Origin: Cellulomonas sp. HZM
GTDB lineage: Bacteria > Actinomycetota > Actinomycetes > Actinomycetales > Cellulomonadaceae
Assembly (NCBI RefSeq): GCF_000708885.1
Contig: NZ_JEOE01000017.1
Location: forward strand, 1-64,000
Length of the DNA: 64,000 nucleotides
Reading direction: 5' to 3'
The translations under genes were made by a program, and so were the position numbers. This document shows, one piece after another, positions 45,560-54,614 of this stretch (within the stretch, counting starts at the first letter, position 1; the number at the start of each line of letters is the position of its first letter). Below the pieces are notes generated by a model. It was not told where the DNA came from, made no database searches, and saw only the letters and a program-made list of their open reading frames with translations.

Positions 45560-46797
45560 TGCCCGCGCCCCGCACGCCGGTGCAGCGCGCCTCCCTCGCG
45601 GTGTTCGCGGTCTTCTTCCTCAACGGGTTCAACTTCGCGTCCTGGGCGTCGCGGCTCCCGGCCGTGCGCGACGGGCTCCACTTCTCGCAGGCGCAGATGG
45701 GTGCGCTCCTGCTCGTCATCGCGGTCGGCTCGCTCGTCGCGCTGCCCATCGCCGGCATGGTCGTCGAGCGACTCGGCGCGCGGCGGACCGTGGGCGGCTT
45801 CGCGCTCGTCAACGCCGCCGGGCTCGTGCTGGCGTCGGCAGGCATCGGCACCGACGTGATCGTCGTGACCGCGCTGGGGCTCGTGGTGTTCGGCGTCGGC
45901 ACCGGCGTGTGGGACGCCGCGATGAACATCGAGGGCGCAGCGGTCGAGCAGCAGCTCGGGCGGACCGTGATGCCGAGGTACCACGCGAGCTTCTCCTTCG
46001 GGACGTTCGCTGCCGCCGGGGTCGCGGCGGTCGTCGCGGGCCTCGGCGTGCCGGTGTGGATCCACCTGCCCGTCGCGGTCGCGGTGTCGTCGGTCTGCGT
46101 GCTCGTGGCCGTGCGTGCGTTCCTGCCGTCGTCCGACGAGCACGTCACGACGACCGACGAGACGACGGTCGCGCCCACGGGAGCCCGTCGCGCCCTCGCC
46201 GCGTGGCTCGAGCCGCGCACGCTGCTCGTCGGCCTCGTGGTGCTCGCCGCGGCGCTCACCGAGGGGTCCGCGAACGACTGGGTGAGCCTCGCGGTCGTCG
46301 ACGGGTTCGACGCGCAGGACGCCGTGGGCGCCATGGCGTTCGCGGTGTTCGTCGGCGCGATGACGACCATGCGCTGGTTCGGCACGTGGCTGCTCGACCG
46401 GTACGGACGCGTCGTCGTGCTGCGTCTGTGCAGCGCGCTCGCGCTCACCGGGCTGCTCGTGTTCGGTCTCGTCGACAACCTCGTCGTCGCCGTCCTGGGC
46501 GTCGTCCTGTGGGGTGCGGGTGCCGCGCTCGGCTTCCCGGTCGGGATGAGCGCCGCGTCCGACGACCCGGTGCGCGCCGCCGCACGGGTCAGCGTCGTGT
46601 CGACCATCGGCTACAGCGCGTTCCTGGCGGGTCCGCCGCTGCTCGGCCTGCTCGCGCACCACGTCGGCTACCGGGAGGCGCTGCTCGCGGTAGCGGTGCC
46701 GATCGTGCTCGGGCTCCTGGTCACGAACGCCGCGGCACCGCTGCGGGCGACGACCGCCGACGACCCCGAGTCCGCCCCGGTGGACGTCGCGAACTAA
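45559..46797 (+). CDS. MFS transporter (second of a tandem pair)
   Basis: 412 residues from ATG 45559. Clearly homologous to the preceding protein along its length: FNFASWASRLPAVRDGLHFSQAQMGALLL, GSANDWVSLAVVDGFDAQD and GFPVGMSAASDDPVRAAARVSVVST align with GITFSSWLAR, GSANDWLSLAVVDGFDRPE and FPVGIAAASDDPLRAAGRVAVVSS. An old duplication. It lacks the soluble C-terminal tail of its neighbour. Translationally coupled to it. Confidence 0.85.
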   Translation: MPAPRTPVQRASLAVFAVFFLNGFNFASWASRLPAVRDGLHFSQAQMGALLLVIAVGSLVALPIAGMVVERLGARRTVGGFALVNAAGLVLASAGIGTDVIVVTALGLVVFGVGTGVWDAAMNIEGAAVEQQLGRTVMPRYHASFSFGTFAAAGVAAVVAGLGVPVWIHLPVAVAVSSVCVLVAVRAFLPSSDEHVTTTDETTVAPTGARRALAAWLEPRTLLVGLVVLAAALTEGSANDWVSLAVVDGFDAQDAVGAMAFAVFVGAMTTMRWFGTWLLDRYGRVVVLRLCSALALTGLLVFGLVDNLVVAVLGVVLWGAGAALGFPVGMSAASDDPVRAAARVSVVSTIGYSAFLAGPPLLGLLAHHVGYREALLAVAVPIVLGLLVTNAAAPLRATTADDPESAPVDVAN

Positions 46798-46807
46798 CCT
46801 GGGTCGC
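46795..46807 (+). promoter_or_regulatory. -10 element for a leaderless murB transcript
   Basis: TAACCT (46795-46800) contains the stop codon of the MFS gene and lies 7 bases before the murB GTG. No Shine-Dalgarno sequence is present, which supports leaderless initiation at GTG 46808. Confidence 0.45.
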
Positions 46808-47881
46808 GTGGACGTGACGACGGCACCTGCCCTTGCGGACCTGACCACCCTGCGCGTGGGCGGTCCCGCGGCCCGGTACGTCGAGACGAGCACCGAGGCC
46901 GAGCTGGTCGACGCCGTGCGCACGGCCGACGACGAGGGGACGCCGCTGCTCGTCGTCGGGGGCGGGTCCAACCTGCTCGTCGCCGACGAGGGCTTCGACG
47001 GCCTCGTCGTGCGGGACGTGCGCACCGGGATCGAGGTGCCGGACCACTCCGCGTGCGCCGGCGTGACGTACACGATCCCGGCCGGCACGCCGTGGGACGA
47101 CGTGGTGGCCGAGGCGACGAGCCACCGCCTGTACGGCATCGAGGCGCTCTCGGGCATCCCTGGCTCGACGGGCGCGACGCCCGTCCAGAACGTCGGCGCC
47201 TACGGCCAGGAGGTCGCGCAGAGCATCGCGACCGTCCGGGTCTGGGACCGCGAGCGCGCGCGCGTGCGCACGCTGCCGCTCGTCGACCTGCGCTTCGGCT
47301 ACCGCACGTCGCTGCTCAAGCGGTCGATGCGGGCGTCGGTCGACGACGAGCGCGCCCCCTGGCACCCGACGCCGCGGTACGTCGTCCTCGACGTCACGCT
47401 CCAGCTCCGCCAGGGCGCGCTCTCGGCGCAGATCGCCTACCCGGAGCTGGCGCGGACCCTCGGCGTCGAGGTCGGCGAGCGTGCACCGCTGCTCGACGTG
47501 CGGGCCGCGGTGCTCGAGCTGCGCGGCCGCAAGGGCATGGTGCTCGACCCGTCGGACCCCGACACGTCGAGCGCCGGCTCGTTCTTCACCAACCCCGTGG
47601 TGCCCGAGGCCCAGGTGCCCGAGGGGGCGCCGCGCTGGCCGGCGGCGGACGGCCTGGTCAAGACGAGCGCCGCATGGCTGATCGAGCAGGCGGGCTTCGG
47701 CCGCGGGTACGGCGCGGGGCCCGCGACCGTGTCGACCAAGCACACCCTCGCGCTCACCAACCGCGGGGGAGCGACCGCCGCGGACGTCGTCGCGCTCGCA
47801 CGCGAGGTGCGCGACGGGGTGCTCGCGTCGTCGGGCATCGAGCTCGAGCCGGAACCCGTGCTGGTCGGCGTCTCGGTGTAG
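46808..47881 (+). CDS. murB: UDP-N-acetylenolpyruvoylglucosamine reductase
   Basis: 357 residues from GTG 46808. Reduces the enolpyruvyl group to lactyl in UDP-MurNAc synthesis, using FAD and NADPH. Motifs: FAD-binding VVGGGSNLLVADEGFDG, GIEALSGIPGSTGATPVQNVGAYGQE, FGYRTSLLK, the catalytic Ser in SSAGSFFTNPVV and KTSAAWLIEQAGFGRGYG, with the late Glu near the C-terminus. Long type I enzyme. Essential for peptidoglycan. Confidence 0.95.
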   Translation: MDVTTAPALADLTTLRVGGPAARYVETSTEAELVDAVRTADDEGTPLLVVGGGSNLLVADEGFDGLVVRDVRTGIEVPDHSACAGVTYTIPAGTPWDDVVAEATSHRLYGIEALSGIPGSTGATPVQNVGAYGQEVAQSIATVRVWDRERARVRTLPLVDLRFGYRTSLLKRSMRASVDDERAPWHPTPRYVVLDVTLQLRQGALSAQIAYPELARTLGVEVGERAPLLDVRAAVLELRGRKGMVLDPSDPDTSSAGSFFTNPVVPEAQVPEGAPRWPAADGLVKTSAAWLIEQAGFGRGYGAGPATVSTKHTLALTNRGGATAADVVALAREVRDGVLASSGIELEPEPVLVGVSV

Positions 47882-47977
47882 CTCGTCCCCCGAACCGGCT
47901 CCGCGCCAGGACGAGCTCCGCTAGGTTGCGAACGACCGCGCGCGGAACCACCGCACGCCCTGCGTCGAGGAGCACCG

Positions 47978-48241
47978 ATGTCGATGCCTCGTCCCACCCC
48001 CGCCGCGACGTTCTGGACGGGCGTCGTGCTCGTTGCCGTCGGGATCGTCGGCTACACGCTCGCCGCCGGCCGGGTCTTCGATACGTCGGGCCTGCGTCTC
48101 ATGATCTTCGTGACCGACGTGCTCCAGTCCGCCACGATCCTCGGGATCGTGCTGGTCGGGGTGTCGCTCGTGCTGCAGCGCCTCGAGCCCGCGCGCACGC
48201 TCCCGCAGCCCGAAGCGCAGCCGACCTCGGGCCCGTTCTAG
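47978..48241 (+). CDS. Small two-helix membrane protein, unknown function
   Basis: 87 residues. Two hydrophobic segments (about 11-30 and 40-64) joined by AGRVFDTSGLRLM; a hydrophilic Pro-rich tail. No recognised motif. GAGGAGC precedes the ATG. Its TAG stop overlaps the TAG of the convergent gene in a shared CTAG. Confidence 0.6.
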   Translation: MSMPRPTPAATFWTGVVLVAVGIVGYTLAAGRVFDTSGLRLMIFVTDVLQSATILGIVLVGVSLVLQRLEPARTLPQPEAQPTSGPF

Positions 48242-49293
48242 CCGGAGCGCTCGGCGTCCGCAGGCTCGGCCACGTCGGGGCGGGTCAGCCAGTCGTCGAC
48301 CGCAGCGGTCAGGCGCGCCTTGGTCGTCGCCGACGCGCGCGACGCCAGCACCGACGAGCGGGCCAGCCGCGCCAGCTCGTCGTCGGAGAAGCCCAGCTGC
48401 TCGCGCGCGAGCCGGTACTGGTCGGTCAGGCGCGAGCGGAACAGCAGGGGGTCGTCGGCCCCGAGCGCGACGAGCGCCCCTGCCTCGGTGAGCGTGCGCA
48501 GCGGGACCTCGCGCGCCGAGCCGTAGACCCCGAGCGACACGTTCGACGCCGGGCACACCTCGAGCGCGACGCCGCCGTCGACGACGCGCTCGAGCACCCG
48601 CGGGTCCTCGGCGCTGCGCACGCCGTGGCCGAGGCGGTCCGGCTCGAGGTGGTCGAGCACCGCGTCGACGTGCGACGGGCCGAGCAGCTCCCCGCCGTGC
48701 GGCACCGACGCCAGGCCGGCGCGCCGCGCGATCGCGAAGGCCGGTGCGAACTCGCCCGTGTCACCCCGGCGCTCGTCGTTGGACAGCCCGAAGCCGACGA
48801 CCTGCCCCGGCCCGTCGCCCGCGTGCCGCGCGGCGAGCCGCGCGAGCGTGCGCGCCTCGAGCGGGTGGCGCATGCGCGACGCCGCGACGATCACCCCGAC
48901 CTCGATGCCCGCGTGCTCACCCGCGGTCCGGGCCGCGTCGAGCACGATCTCGAGGGCCGGCGTGATGCCGCCGACGAACGGTGCGTACGACGTCGGGTCC
49001 ACCTGGATCTCGAGCCGCCCCGAACCCTCGGCGGCGTCGTCGAGCGCCGCCTCGGTGACGATCCGGCGCATGTCGTGCTCGCTGCGCACGCATGCGCGCG
49101 CAGCGTCGTAGAGGCGCTGGAACCGGAACCAGCCACGCTCGTCGGCGGGGACGTGCAGCGGGTCGTCGTCGAGCAGCGCGGACGGGAGCCGGATGCCGTG
49201 CGCCGCCGCCAGGTCGGCGAGCGTCTGCACCCGCATCGACCCCGTGAAGTGCAGGTGCAGGTGCGCTTTGGGCAGTTGGTCCAGGTCACGCAC
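48238..49293 (-). CDS. Adenosine deaminase-family hydrolase
   Basis: 351 residues from GTG 49293 (VRDLDQLPKAHLHLHFTGSM). Zinc-dependent amidohydrolase fold. Metal ligands: HLHLHF at the N-terminus, the His in SVPHGGELLG, and the Asp in ALGADDPLLFRSRL; RLGHGVR is the catalytic His region. Hydrolytic deamination of adenosine is the family reaction; a related purine substrate is possible. The aminodeoxyfutalosine branch is unlikely because the genome uses MenF/MenG. Upstream in-frame residues are Arg-rich and not conserved. Confidence 0.85.
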   Translation of the reverse strand: MRDLDQLPKAHLHLHFTGSMRVQTLADLAAAHGIRLPSALLDDDPLHVPADERGWFRFQRLYDAARACVRSEHDMRRIVTEAALDDAAEGSGRLEIQVDPTSYAPFVGGITPALEIVLDAARTAGEHAGIEVGVIVAASRMRHPLEARTLARLAARHAGDGPGQVVGFGLSNDERRGDTGEFAPAFAIARRAGLASVPHGGELLGPSHVDAVLDHLEPDRLGHGVRSAEDPRVLERVVDGGVALEVCPASNVSLGVYGSAREVPLRTLTEAGALVALGADDPLLFRSRLTDQYRLAREQLGFSDDELARLARSSVLASRASATTKARLTAAVDDWLTRPDVAEPADAERSG

Positions 49294-49433
49294 CGCGCCA
49301 GTGTGCCACCGCGCACGCATCTCACCCGCTCGCCGCCACGACGTCACCCGGACGGCTGGCCCGCGCGGTCGTCGTCGCCGTCTAGCCTGGCCGCGCCGCA
49401 GACCGCGGCACAGGGGGCACACAGGAGGAACCG

Positions 49434-51212
49434 ATGGACGACGCGACGACCGCCGCCCACCCGCAGGCGCCCGCGCACGAGCTCGCTCGCATCGCGACGC
49501 ACCGGCCCGAGCTGCGCGCGATCGTCGCCGCGAACCCGGCCGCGGAGCCGGCGCTGCTGGCCTGGCTCGGATCCCTCGGGGACCCGCGGGTCGATGCCGC
49601 GCTCGCGGCCCGGGCCGACGGTCCGACGCATCCGACGCGTCCGGCGGCGCCCGCCCAGGCGTCCTCGTGGTCTCCGCAGGAGCAGCCCCGGACGGGGTCG
49701 TGGACGCCCGCTCCGCAGGGCGCCCCGACCACCGCGACGTCGTCGGGTGCGGACGCCGCGCTCGCCGCGCTGCGCTCGCTCGCGCCCGTGCAGGAGCAGG
49801 TCGAGGAGACGTGGGTGCAGCCCCCGGTCGAGCGGCGTCGCCGTCGCGGGCTGTGGATCGGCGTCGCAGCCGCAGCCGTGGTCGTCGTCGGGGGAGCGGC
49901 GCTCGCGGCGTGGCTGCTCGTCTTCCAGAAGCTCGACGGCTCGTCGACCCCGGCGGGCGCGGCCGAGCAGATGCTGCACGGCGTCGCGGACAAGGACCTG
50001 GTGGCAGCGTACGGCTCGCTCTCGCCTGCGGAGGTCGGCTCGCTCACCGACGCGTTCTCGGGGCTGTCGACGTCGAGCGGGTCGTCGACCGATGCGTACA
50101 AGAAGGTGGTCGACGCGCTCGACATCGATCTCACCGGACTCAGGACGACCTCGGTGAGCATCGGCGACGGGCTCGAGAAGGTGTCGGTCGTCGGGGGCCG
50201 CCTGACGATCGACGGCGACGCCGAGAAGATCGTCGACTCGTTCCTCGAGGCGTCGAAGGCGAGCAGCACCGAGTCGGACGCGATGCTCGACGAGGTACGC
50301 ACGCAGGCGGTCGCGGAGCTCGAGGCGAAGCTTCCCTGGAGCGTCGACCTCTCGCAGCCGACGGGCGACGCCGGCATCGACCACGCCTTCGTCGTGACCG
50401 TCCGCGAGCACGGTCGCTGGTACGTGAGCCCGCTCATGACGATCGGGGAGTACGCGATCGGCGCCGACGCGAGCAGGCGTGGCGCGATGCCGACGGGTGA
50501 CGGCAAGGCGGCTGCGTCGCCCGAGGCGGCCGGCACGGCGTTCGTCGACGCGCTCGCCGCGTTGAGCTCGGGGGACATCGACCCGCTCGCGGACGTCCTG
50601 CCGACGGCCGAGCGGCGTTTCCTCGCCGTCTACGGCCGGTCGATCGAGAAGCAGGACGTGTCTGCGGACGACGTCTTCACCGCGAAGGACGCGACGTTCA
50701 CGTCGGAGGAGATCGGCTCCGACCTGCGGCGGCTGACCGCGAAGCACGTCGTCGTCGAGCAGGGCGACGAGTCGGTCACGATCGCGGGCGTGTGCGCCTC
50801 CGACGCGTCCAGCGGGCAGAAGATGTGCCTCGACGACTCCAAGGTCGGCAAGCAGCTGGGGCTCGGCGACCTTGGGCTCGTCGCGGTGAAGGGCGACGGG
50901 GGCTGGCGCGTGTCGGTCCTCGCGACGATCGGCGACGCGGCCCGCGTCGTGTCGGAGCACTACACCGAGCTCAAGGAGTCGGGCGAGCTCGACGAGGACA
51001 GCCTCCAGGAGATGCTCGGCAACGCCATGATGTACGGCTACGGCCGGGCGGATGACGCCGGCACCGATGACTGGGCCGTGGACGCCGGCTCCGGCGACTA
51101 CGGCACGGACGACTACGGCACGGACGACTACGGCACGGACGACTACGGCACGGACGACCTCGGAATCGGCCCGGACGACCTGGCCCCCGACGACTCGGGC
51201 GCCGAGGGCTGA
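49434..51212 (+). CDS. Membrane-anchored protein with LRV-type N-terminal domain and DYGTD-repeat tail
   Basis: 592 residues; GGAGGA precedes the ATG. The N-terminal 65 residues (HELARIATHRPELRAIVAANPAAEPALLAWLGS) match the variant leucine-rich domain seen in actinobacterial membrane proteins. A Pro/Ser linker, RRRRR and one TM helix (about 143-166) follow, then two similar extracytoplasmic domains (about 175-335 and 355-525; STPAGAAEQMLHGVADKDLVAAY is echoed by ASPEAAGTAFVDALAALSSGDID). The tail is acidic with four copies of DYGTD. Function unknown; probably extracytoplasmic sensing or binding. Confidence 0.7.
   Translation: MDDATTAAHPQAPAHELARIATHRPELRAIVAANPAAEPALLAWLGSLGDPRVDAALAARADGPTHPTRPAAPAQASSWSPQEQPRTGSWTPAPQGAPTTATSSGADAALAALRSLAPVQEQVEETWVQPPVERRRRRGLWIGVAAAAVVVVGGAALAAWLLVFQKLDGSSTPAGAAEQMLHGVADKDLVAAYGSLSPAEVGSLTDAFSGLSTSSGSSTDAYKKVVDALDIDLTGLRTTSVSIGDGLEKVSVVGGRLTIDGDAEKIVDSFLEASKASSTESDAMLDEVRTQAVAELEAKLPWSVDLSQPTGDAGIDHAFVVTVREHGRWYVSPLMTIGEYAIGADASRRGAMPTGDGKAAASPEAAGTAFVDALAALSSGDIDPLADVLPTAERRFLAVYGRSIEKQDVSADDVFTAKDATFTSEEIGSDLRRLTAKHVVVEQGDESVTIAGVCASDASSGQKMCLDDSKVGKQLGLGDLGLVAVKGDGGWRVSVLATIGDAARVVSEHYTELKESGELDEDSLQEMLGNAMMYGYGRADDAGTDDWAVDAGSGDYGTDDYGTDDYGTDDYGTDDLGIGPDDLAPDDSGAEG
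51096..51155 (+). repeat. Four perfect 15-bp tandem repeats in the gene tail
   Basis: GACTACGGCACGGAC repeated exactly at 51096, 51111, 51126 and 51141, encoding DYGTD four times, followed by a diverged copy. Identity at DNA level suggests recent slippage. Confidence 0.9.
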
Positions 51213-51230
51213 CCGCGGGTCGCTGTCACC

Positions 51231-52085
51231 TCACCCGTCGTCGCGTCGGCGCCACCTGAAGGTGCGCACGCCGAGCACGAGCGCGCCCGCGAGCCATCCG
51301 AGCAGCACGACCGCGGTGAGCCCGTGCTGCCACGTGCCGGTCGGCTCGAGCGCGGCGGCCTCGTCGGGGAGGAACACCGAGCGCATGCCCTGAGCCATCC
51401 ACTTGAGGGGGAACAGGGCCGCGGCGTGCTGCATCCAGGCCGGCAGCTGGTCGAACTGGAAGAACACGCCGGAGACGAACTGCAGCACCAGCACGACAGG
51501 CGTCACGACCGCGCTCGCCGAGCGCCCGGATCGCGGCAGCGACGAGAACGCGACGCCGCACACCGATCCCGTCGCGGTTCCGAGCACGAAGACCCAGGCG
51601 AACGTCGCCCACCGGCCGGCCGACTCCGGCAGCGGCACGTCGAACAGCAGCCGGGCCACGAGGAGCAGCAGGACCACCTGCAGCAGCGAGCTCGTGAGCA
51701 CCTGGCCGACCTTGCCGACGAAGTACGACGCGGCGGGCAGCGGGGTCGCACGCAGCCGCTTGAGGCCGCCTTCGTCCCGTTCGACGGCGATCGAGATCGC
51801 GAGGTTCTGGAAGCTCGACAGCATCACGCCGGTCGCGACCATGCCCGGGAGGAAGTACTGGGCGAACGGGATCGACGTCGAACCGACGTCGACGCTCGAG
51901 CCGTCGCTGCCGAACACCGTCGCGAAGATCGCGAGCATGATCACGGGATAGGCGAAGATGAAGATGACCGCGTCGCGCTCGCGGAAGAAGGTCCGCACCT
52001 CGTAGCGGGTCCGGGCGAGCCCGAGCGCAGCCACCCCGGGCAGCACCGGGGGTCGGCGTGGTCGTGGCACGGACCCGGTGCTCAT
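51231..52085 (-). CDS. ABC-2-type exporter permease
   Basis: 284 residues from ATG 52085. Six hydrophobic helices; the FLPGMVATGVMLSSFQNLAISIAVERDEGGLKRLRATPL segment is typical of drug- or polyketide-type ABC-2 permeases, as is the C-terminal FPLKWMAQGMRSVFLPDE. Its ATG overlaps the stop of the ATPase gene (ATGA), so the two are translated together. Confidence 0.9.
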   Translation of the reverse strand: MSTGSVPRPRRPPVLPGVAALGLARTRYEVRTFFRERDAVIFIFAYPVIMLAIFATVFGSDGSSVDVGSTSIPFAQYFLPGMVATGVMLSSFQNLAISIAVERDEGGLKRLRATPLPAASYFVGKVGQVLTSSLLQVVLLLLVARLLFDVPLPESAGRWATFAWVFVLGTATGSVCGVAFSSLPRSGRSASAVVTPVVLVLQFVSGVFFQFDQLPAWMQHAAALFPLKWMAQGMRSVFLPDEAAALEPTGTWQHGLTAVVLLGWLAGALVLGVRTFRWRRRDDG

Positions 52086-52957
52086 CGCGTCGCCTCGTCG
52101 GTCTCGCGCCTCTCGTCGTCGCCGACGAGCGCCAGGTACACGTCCTCGAGCGTCGGGCGCAGCACCTGCAGCCCCGGGACCTCCCCGAGCCGGTCCGCGA
52201 GCCGTGCGACGAGGGCCGTGGGCGCGTCGGTGCGCTCCTCGTGCACGGACCCCTCCTCCTCCCAGCGCACGAGCGCGTGCCGCGCCGAGCGGCCTCCGAG
52301 CGTGTGCGGCGGACCCTCGGCCACCACGCGCCCGTGGTTCACGACGACCACGCGGTCCGCCAGGTGCTCGGCCTCCTCGAGGTAGTGCGTCGTGAGCAGC
52401 ACGGTCGTGCCGTCCGCACGCAGGCCGGCGACGAGGTCCCAGAACGAGCGCCGCGCCTGCGGGTCGAACCCCGTGGTCGGCTCGTCGAGGAACACGAGCT
52501 CGGGGCGGCCGACGACGCCGAGCGCCACGTCGAGCCGACGGCGCTGGCCGCCGGAGAGCTGGCGGGCACGCGTCCGCACCTTCTCGCGCAGCCCGACGGC
52601 GTCGATGACCTCCTCCGGGTCACGTGCCGAGGGGTAGAACCGCGCGAAGTGGTGCACGAGCTCACCGACGGTCGACTCGGCGAGGTCGTTCGTGCTCTGC
52701 AGCACGACGCCCAGCCGCGCGCGCCACGCGCGGTCGCCCTCGGCGGGGTCGACCCCGAGCACGCGCACGTCGCCCTCGTCGCGGCGGCGGAACCCCGTGA
52801 GGATCTCGACGGTCGTCGTCTTGCCCGCGCCGTTGGGTCCGAGCACGGCGACGATCTCGCCGCGGCCCACACGCAGGTCGACCCCGTCGACGGCCGGCGT
52901 CTCGCCGTAGCGCTTGCGCAGCCCGACGACCGTCACGGCGTCGGCGGGCGACGTCAC
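52082..52957 (-). CDS. ABC transporter ATP-binding protein (DrrA-like)
   Basis: 291 residues from GTG 52957. Walker A GPNGAGKTT, signature LSGGQRRRLDVA, Walker B LVFLDEPTTGFD, switch His in LLTTHYLEEAEHL, then a C-terminal extension of the daunorubicin-resistance ATPase type. It energises the next gene's permease. Substrate unknown. Four bases separate it from the upstream aminotransferase stop. Confidence 0.92.
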   Translation of the reverse strand: MTSPADAVTVVGLRKRYGETPAVDGVDLRVGRGEIVAVLGPNGAGKTTTVEILTGFRRRDEGDVRVLGVDPAEGDRAWRARLGVVLQSTNDLAESTVGELVHHFARFYPSARDPEEVIDAVGLREKVRTRARQLSGGQRRRLDVALGVVGRPELVFLDEPTTGFDPQARRSFWDLVAGLRADGTTVLLTTHYLEEAEHLADRVVVVNHGRVVAEGPPHTLGGRSARHALVRWEEEGSVHEERTDAPTALVARLADRLGEVPGLQVLRPTLEDVYLALVGDDERRETDEATR

Positions 52958-52961
52958 GGCT

Positions 52962-54179
52962 CTACTGGGCCTCGCCGAGCAGCCGCTGCACGCGCGTGAC
53001 GCCCTCGACGAGGTCGTCGTCGGAGAGCGCGTACGAGAGCCGCAGGAACCCGCTGGGACCGAAGGCCTCGCCGGGGACCACCGCCACCTCCGCCTCCTCG
53101 AGGATCAGGGTGGCGAGGTCGGCGGACGTCTCCACGGTCGTCCCGCGGATCGTGCGGCCCAGGAGCCCCTCGACGGACGGGTACGCGTAGAACGCGCCTT
53201 CCGGTGCGGGGCACGTGACGCCGTCGATCGCCGAGAGCATCTCGACCATGGTGCGCCGGCGCCGGTCGAACGCCGTGCGCATCGCCTCGACGGCCGTGAG
53301 GTCCCCGGTGAGCGCCGCGACCGCCGCCCGCTGCGAGACGTTGGCGACGTTCGACGTCAGGTGGCTCTGCAGGTTCGTCGCGGCCTTGATGACGTCGCTC
53401 GGGCCGATCATCCAACCCACGCGCCAGCCCGTCATCGCGTACGTCTTGGCGACGCCGTTGAGCACGATCGACTGCTCCGCGAGCTCCGGGACCACGCGCA
53501 CGACCGGGGTGAACACCGCGTGGTCGTACGTGAGGTGCTCGTAGATCTCGTCGGTGATGACCCAGATGCCGTGCTCGAGCGCCCAGCGACCGATCTCGGC
53601 CGTCTGCTCGGGGGAGTACACCGCACCCGTCGGGTTGGACGGGGAGTTGAACAGCAGCGCCTTGGTGCGCGGGGTGCGCGCCGCCTCGAGCTGCTCGACC
53701 GTCACGAGGTAGCCCTGGTCGACCCCTGCGAACACCTCGACCGGTTCGGCCCCGGTCAAGCGGATCGCCTCGGGGTAGGTGGTCCAGTACGGCGCGGGCA
53801 GCAGCACCTCGTCGCCAGGGTCGAGGATGGCGGCGAACGCCTGGTACACGGCCTGCTTGCCGCCGTTGGTGACGAGCACGTCGGCCGGGCGGACCTCGTA
53901 GCCCGAGTCGCGCAGGGTCTTGGCCGCGATCGCCTCGCGCAGCGCGGGCAGGCCCGCCGCGGGCGTGTACCGGTGGTTCGCGGGGTCCTGCGCGGCGCGC
54001 ACGGCGGCGTCGACGATGTACGACGGCGTGGGGAAGTCGGGCTCGCCGGCGCCGAACCCGATCACCGGCCGACCCGCGGCCTTGAGCGCCTTCGCCTTCG
54101 CGTCGACGGCGAGCGTCGCCGACTCGGCGATCGCTGCGAGGCGGGCGGAGACGCGGGGGCGGGAGGTCTGCTCGGTCAC
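52962..54179 (-). CDS. Pyridoxal-phosphate aminotransferase, aspartate aminotransferase family
   Basis: 405 residues from GTG 54179 ([28 protein letters not shown]); ATG 54188, three codons earlier, is possible. Class I fold: [41 protein letters not shown], and the PLP Lys in [16 protein letters not shown]. The conserved Arg near the C-terminus is in GFLRLSYA. Aspartate or a related amino acid is the likely donor. Transcribed away from tRNA-Trp. Confidence 0.9.
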   Translation of the reverse strand: MTEQTSRPRVSARLAAIAESATLAVDAKAKALKAAGRPVIGFGAGEPDFPTPSYIVDAAVRAAQDPANHRYTPAAGLPALREAIAAKTLRDSGYEVRPADVLVTNGGKQAVYQAFAAILDPGDEVLLPAPYWTTYPEAIRLTGAEPVEVFAGVDQGYLVTVEQLEAARTPRTKALLFNSPSNPTGAVYSPEQTAEIGRWALEHGIWVITDEIYEHLTYDHAVFTPVVRVVPELAEQSIVLNGVAKTYAMTGWRVGWMIGPSDVIKAATNLQSHLTSNVANVSQRAAVAALTGDLTAVEAMRTAFDRRRRTMVEMLSAIDGVTCPAPEGAFYAYPSVEGLLGRTIRGTTVETSADLATLILEEAEVAVVPGEAFGPSGFLRLSYALSDDDLVEGVTRVQRLLGEAQ

Positions 54180-54287
54180 GCGCTCCATAGTGGCAGAGGT
54201 CACGCCCGCGGCGCGGCGGCATTTCGTCCTGCGACCACGTGGCGCGACGCGCGGTCGCGCGCGGCCGTCGTGACCCGAGGACGGCGG

Positions 54288-54317
54288 TTCGACCCATCGC
54301 CTCGCGTCGCGTACAGT
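54288..54317 (+). promoter_or_regulatory. Promoter of tRNA-Trp and probably secE-nusG
   Basis: -35 TTCGAC (54288-54293), spacer 18, -10 TACAGT (54312-54317), about 75 bases upstream of the tRNA. Confidence 0.5.
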
Positions 54318-54392
54318 GATCCGTCGGCGGTTGACGAACGCCATGATGAGCCGCGCCCTCGGGTGCCCTCGCCGTGGTGCAGTGGCCGTCGT

Positions 54393-54465
54393 AGGGCAGT
54401 GGCGCAATTGGTAGCGCAGCGGTCTCCAAAACCGCAGGTTGCAGGTTCGAGTCCTGTCTGCCCTG
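54393..54465 (+). tRNA. tRNA-Trp (CCA)
   Basis: 73 bases without CCA. Acceptor AGGGCAG (54393-54399) pairs with CTGCCCT (54458-54464), discriminator G. Anticodon stem GCGGT/ACCGC with loop CTCCAAA; anticodon CCA at 54426-54428. Its position before secE-nusG is conserved. Confidence 0.96.
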
Positions 54466-54481
54466 CGCACGCGTTCCCGGT

Positions 54482-54540
54482 CGGTCCGGTCACGGACCGG
54501 ATCCGGTCGGGGTGCGAGCAGGACCGCCGGACGGTCCGGC
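54482..54540 (+). other. Hairpins between tRNA-Trp and secE
   Basis: CGGTCCG (54482-54488) with CGGACCG (54493-54499), loop GTCA; then GCCGGAC (54526-54532) and GTCCGGC (54534-54540) around a central G. They may trim or partly end the tRNA transcript while letting secE be read. No gene lies in 54466-54614. Confidence 0.4.
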
Positions 54541-54614
54541 GCGACGCGTCGGGTCGTCCCCTTCGTCGGGACCCGTCCGGGGTACCGACCACGACGAGAC
54601 GTGAGGGCCCAGAC

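Noticed and set aside
48238-49293. Aminodeoxyfutalosine deaminase of the futalosine menaquinone route
   Set aside because: The family is similar, but menF and menG in the window show the classical route, and no other futalosine genes are near.
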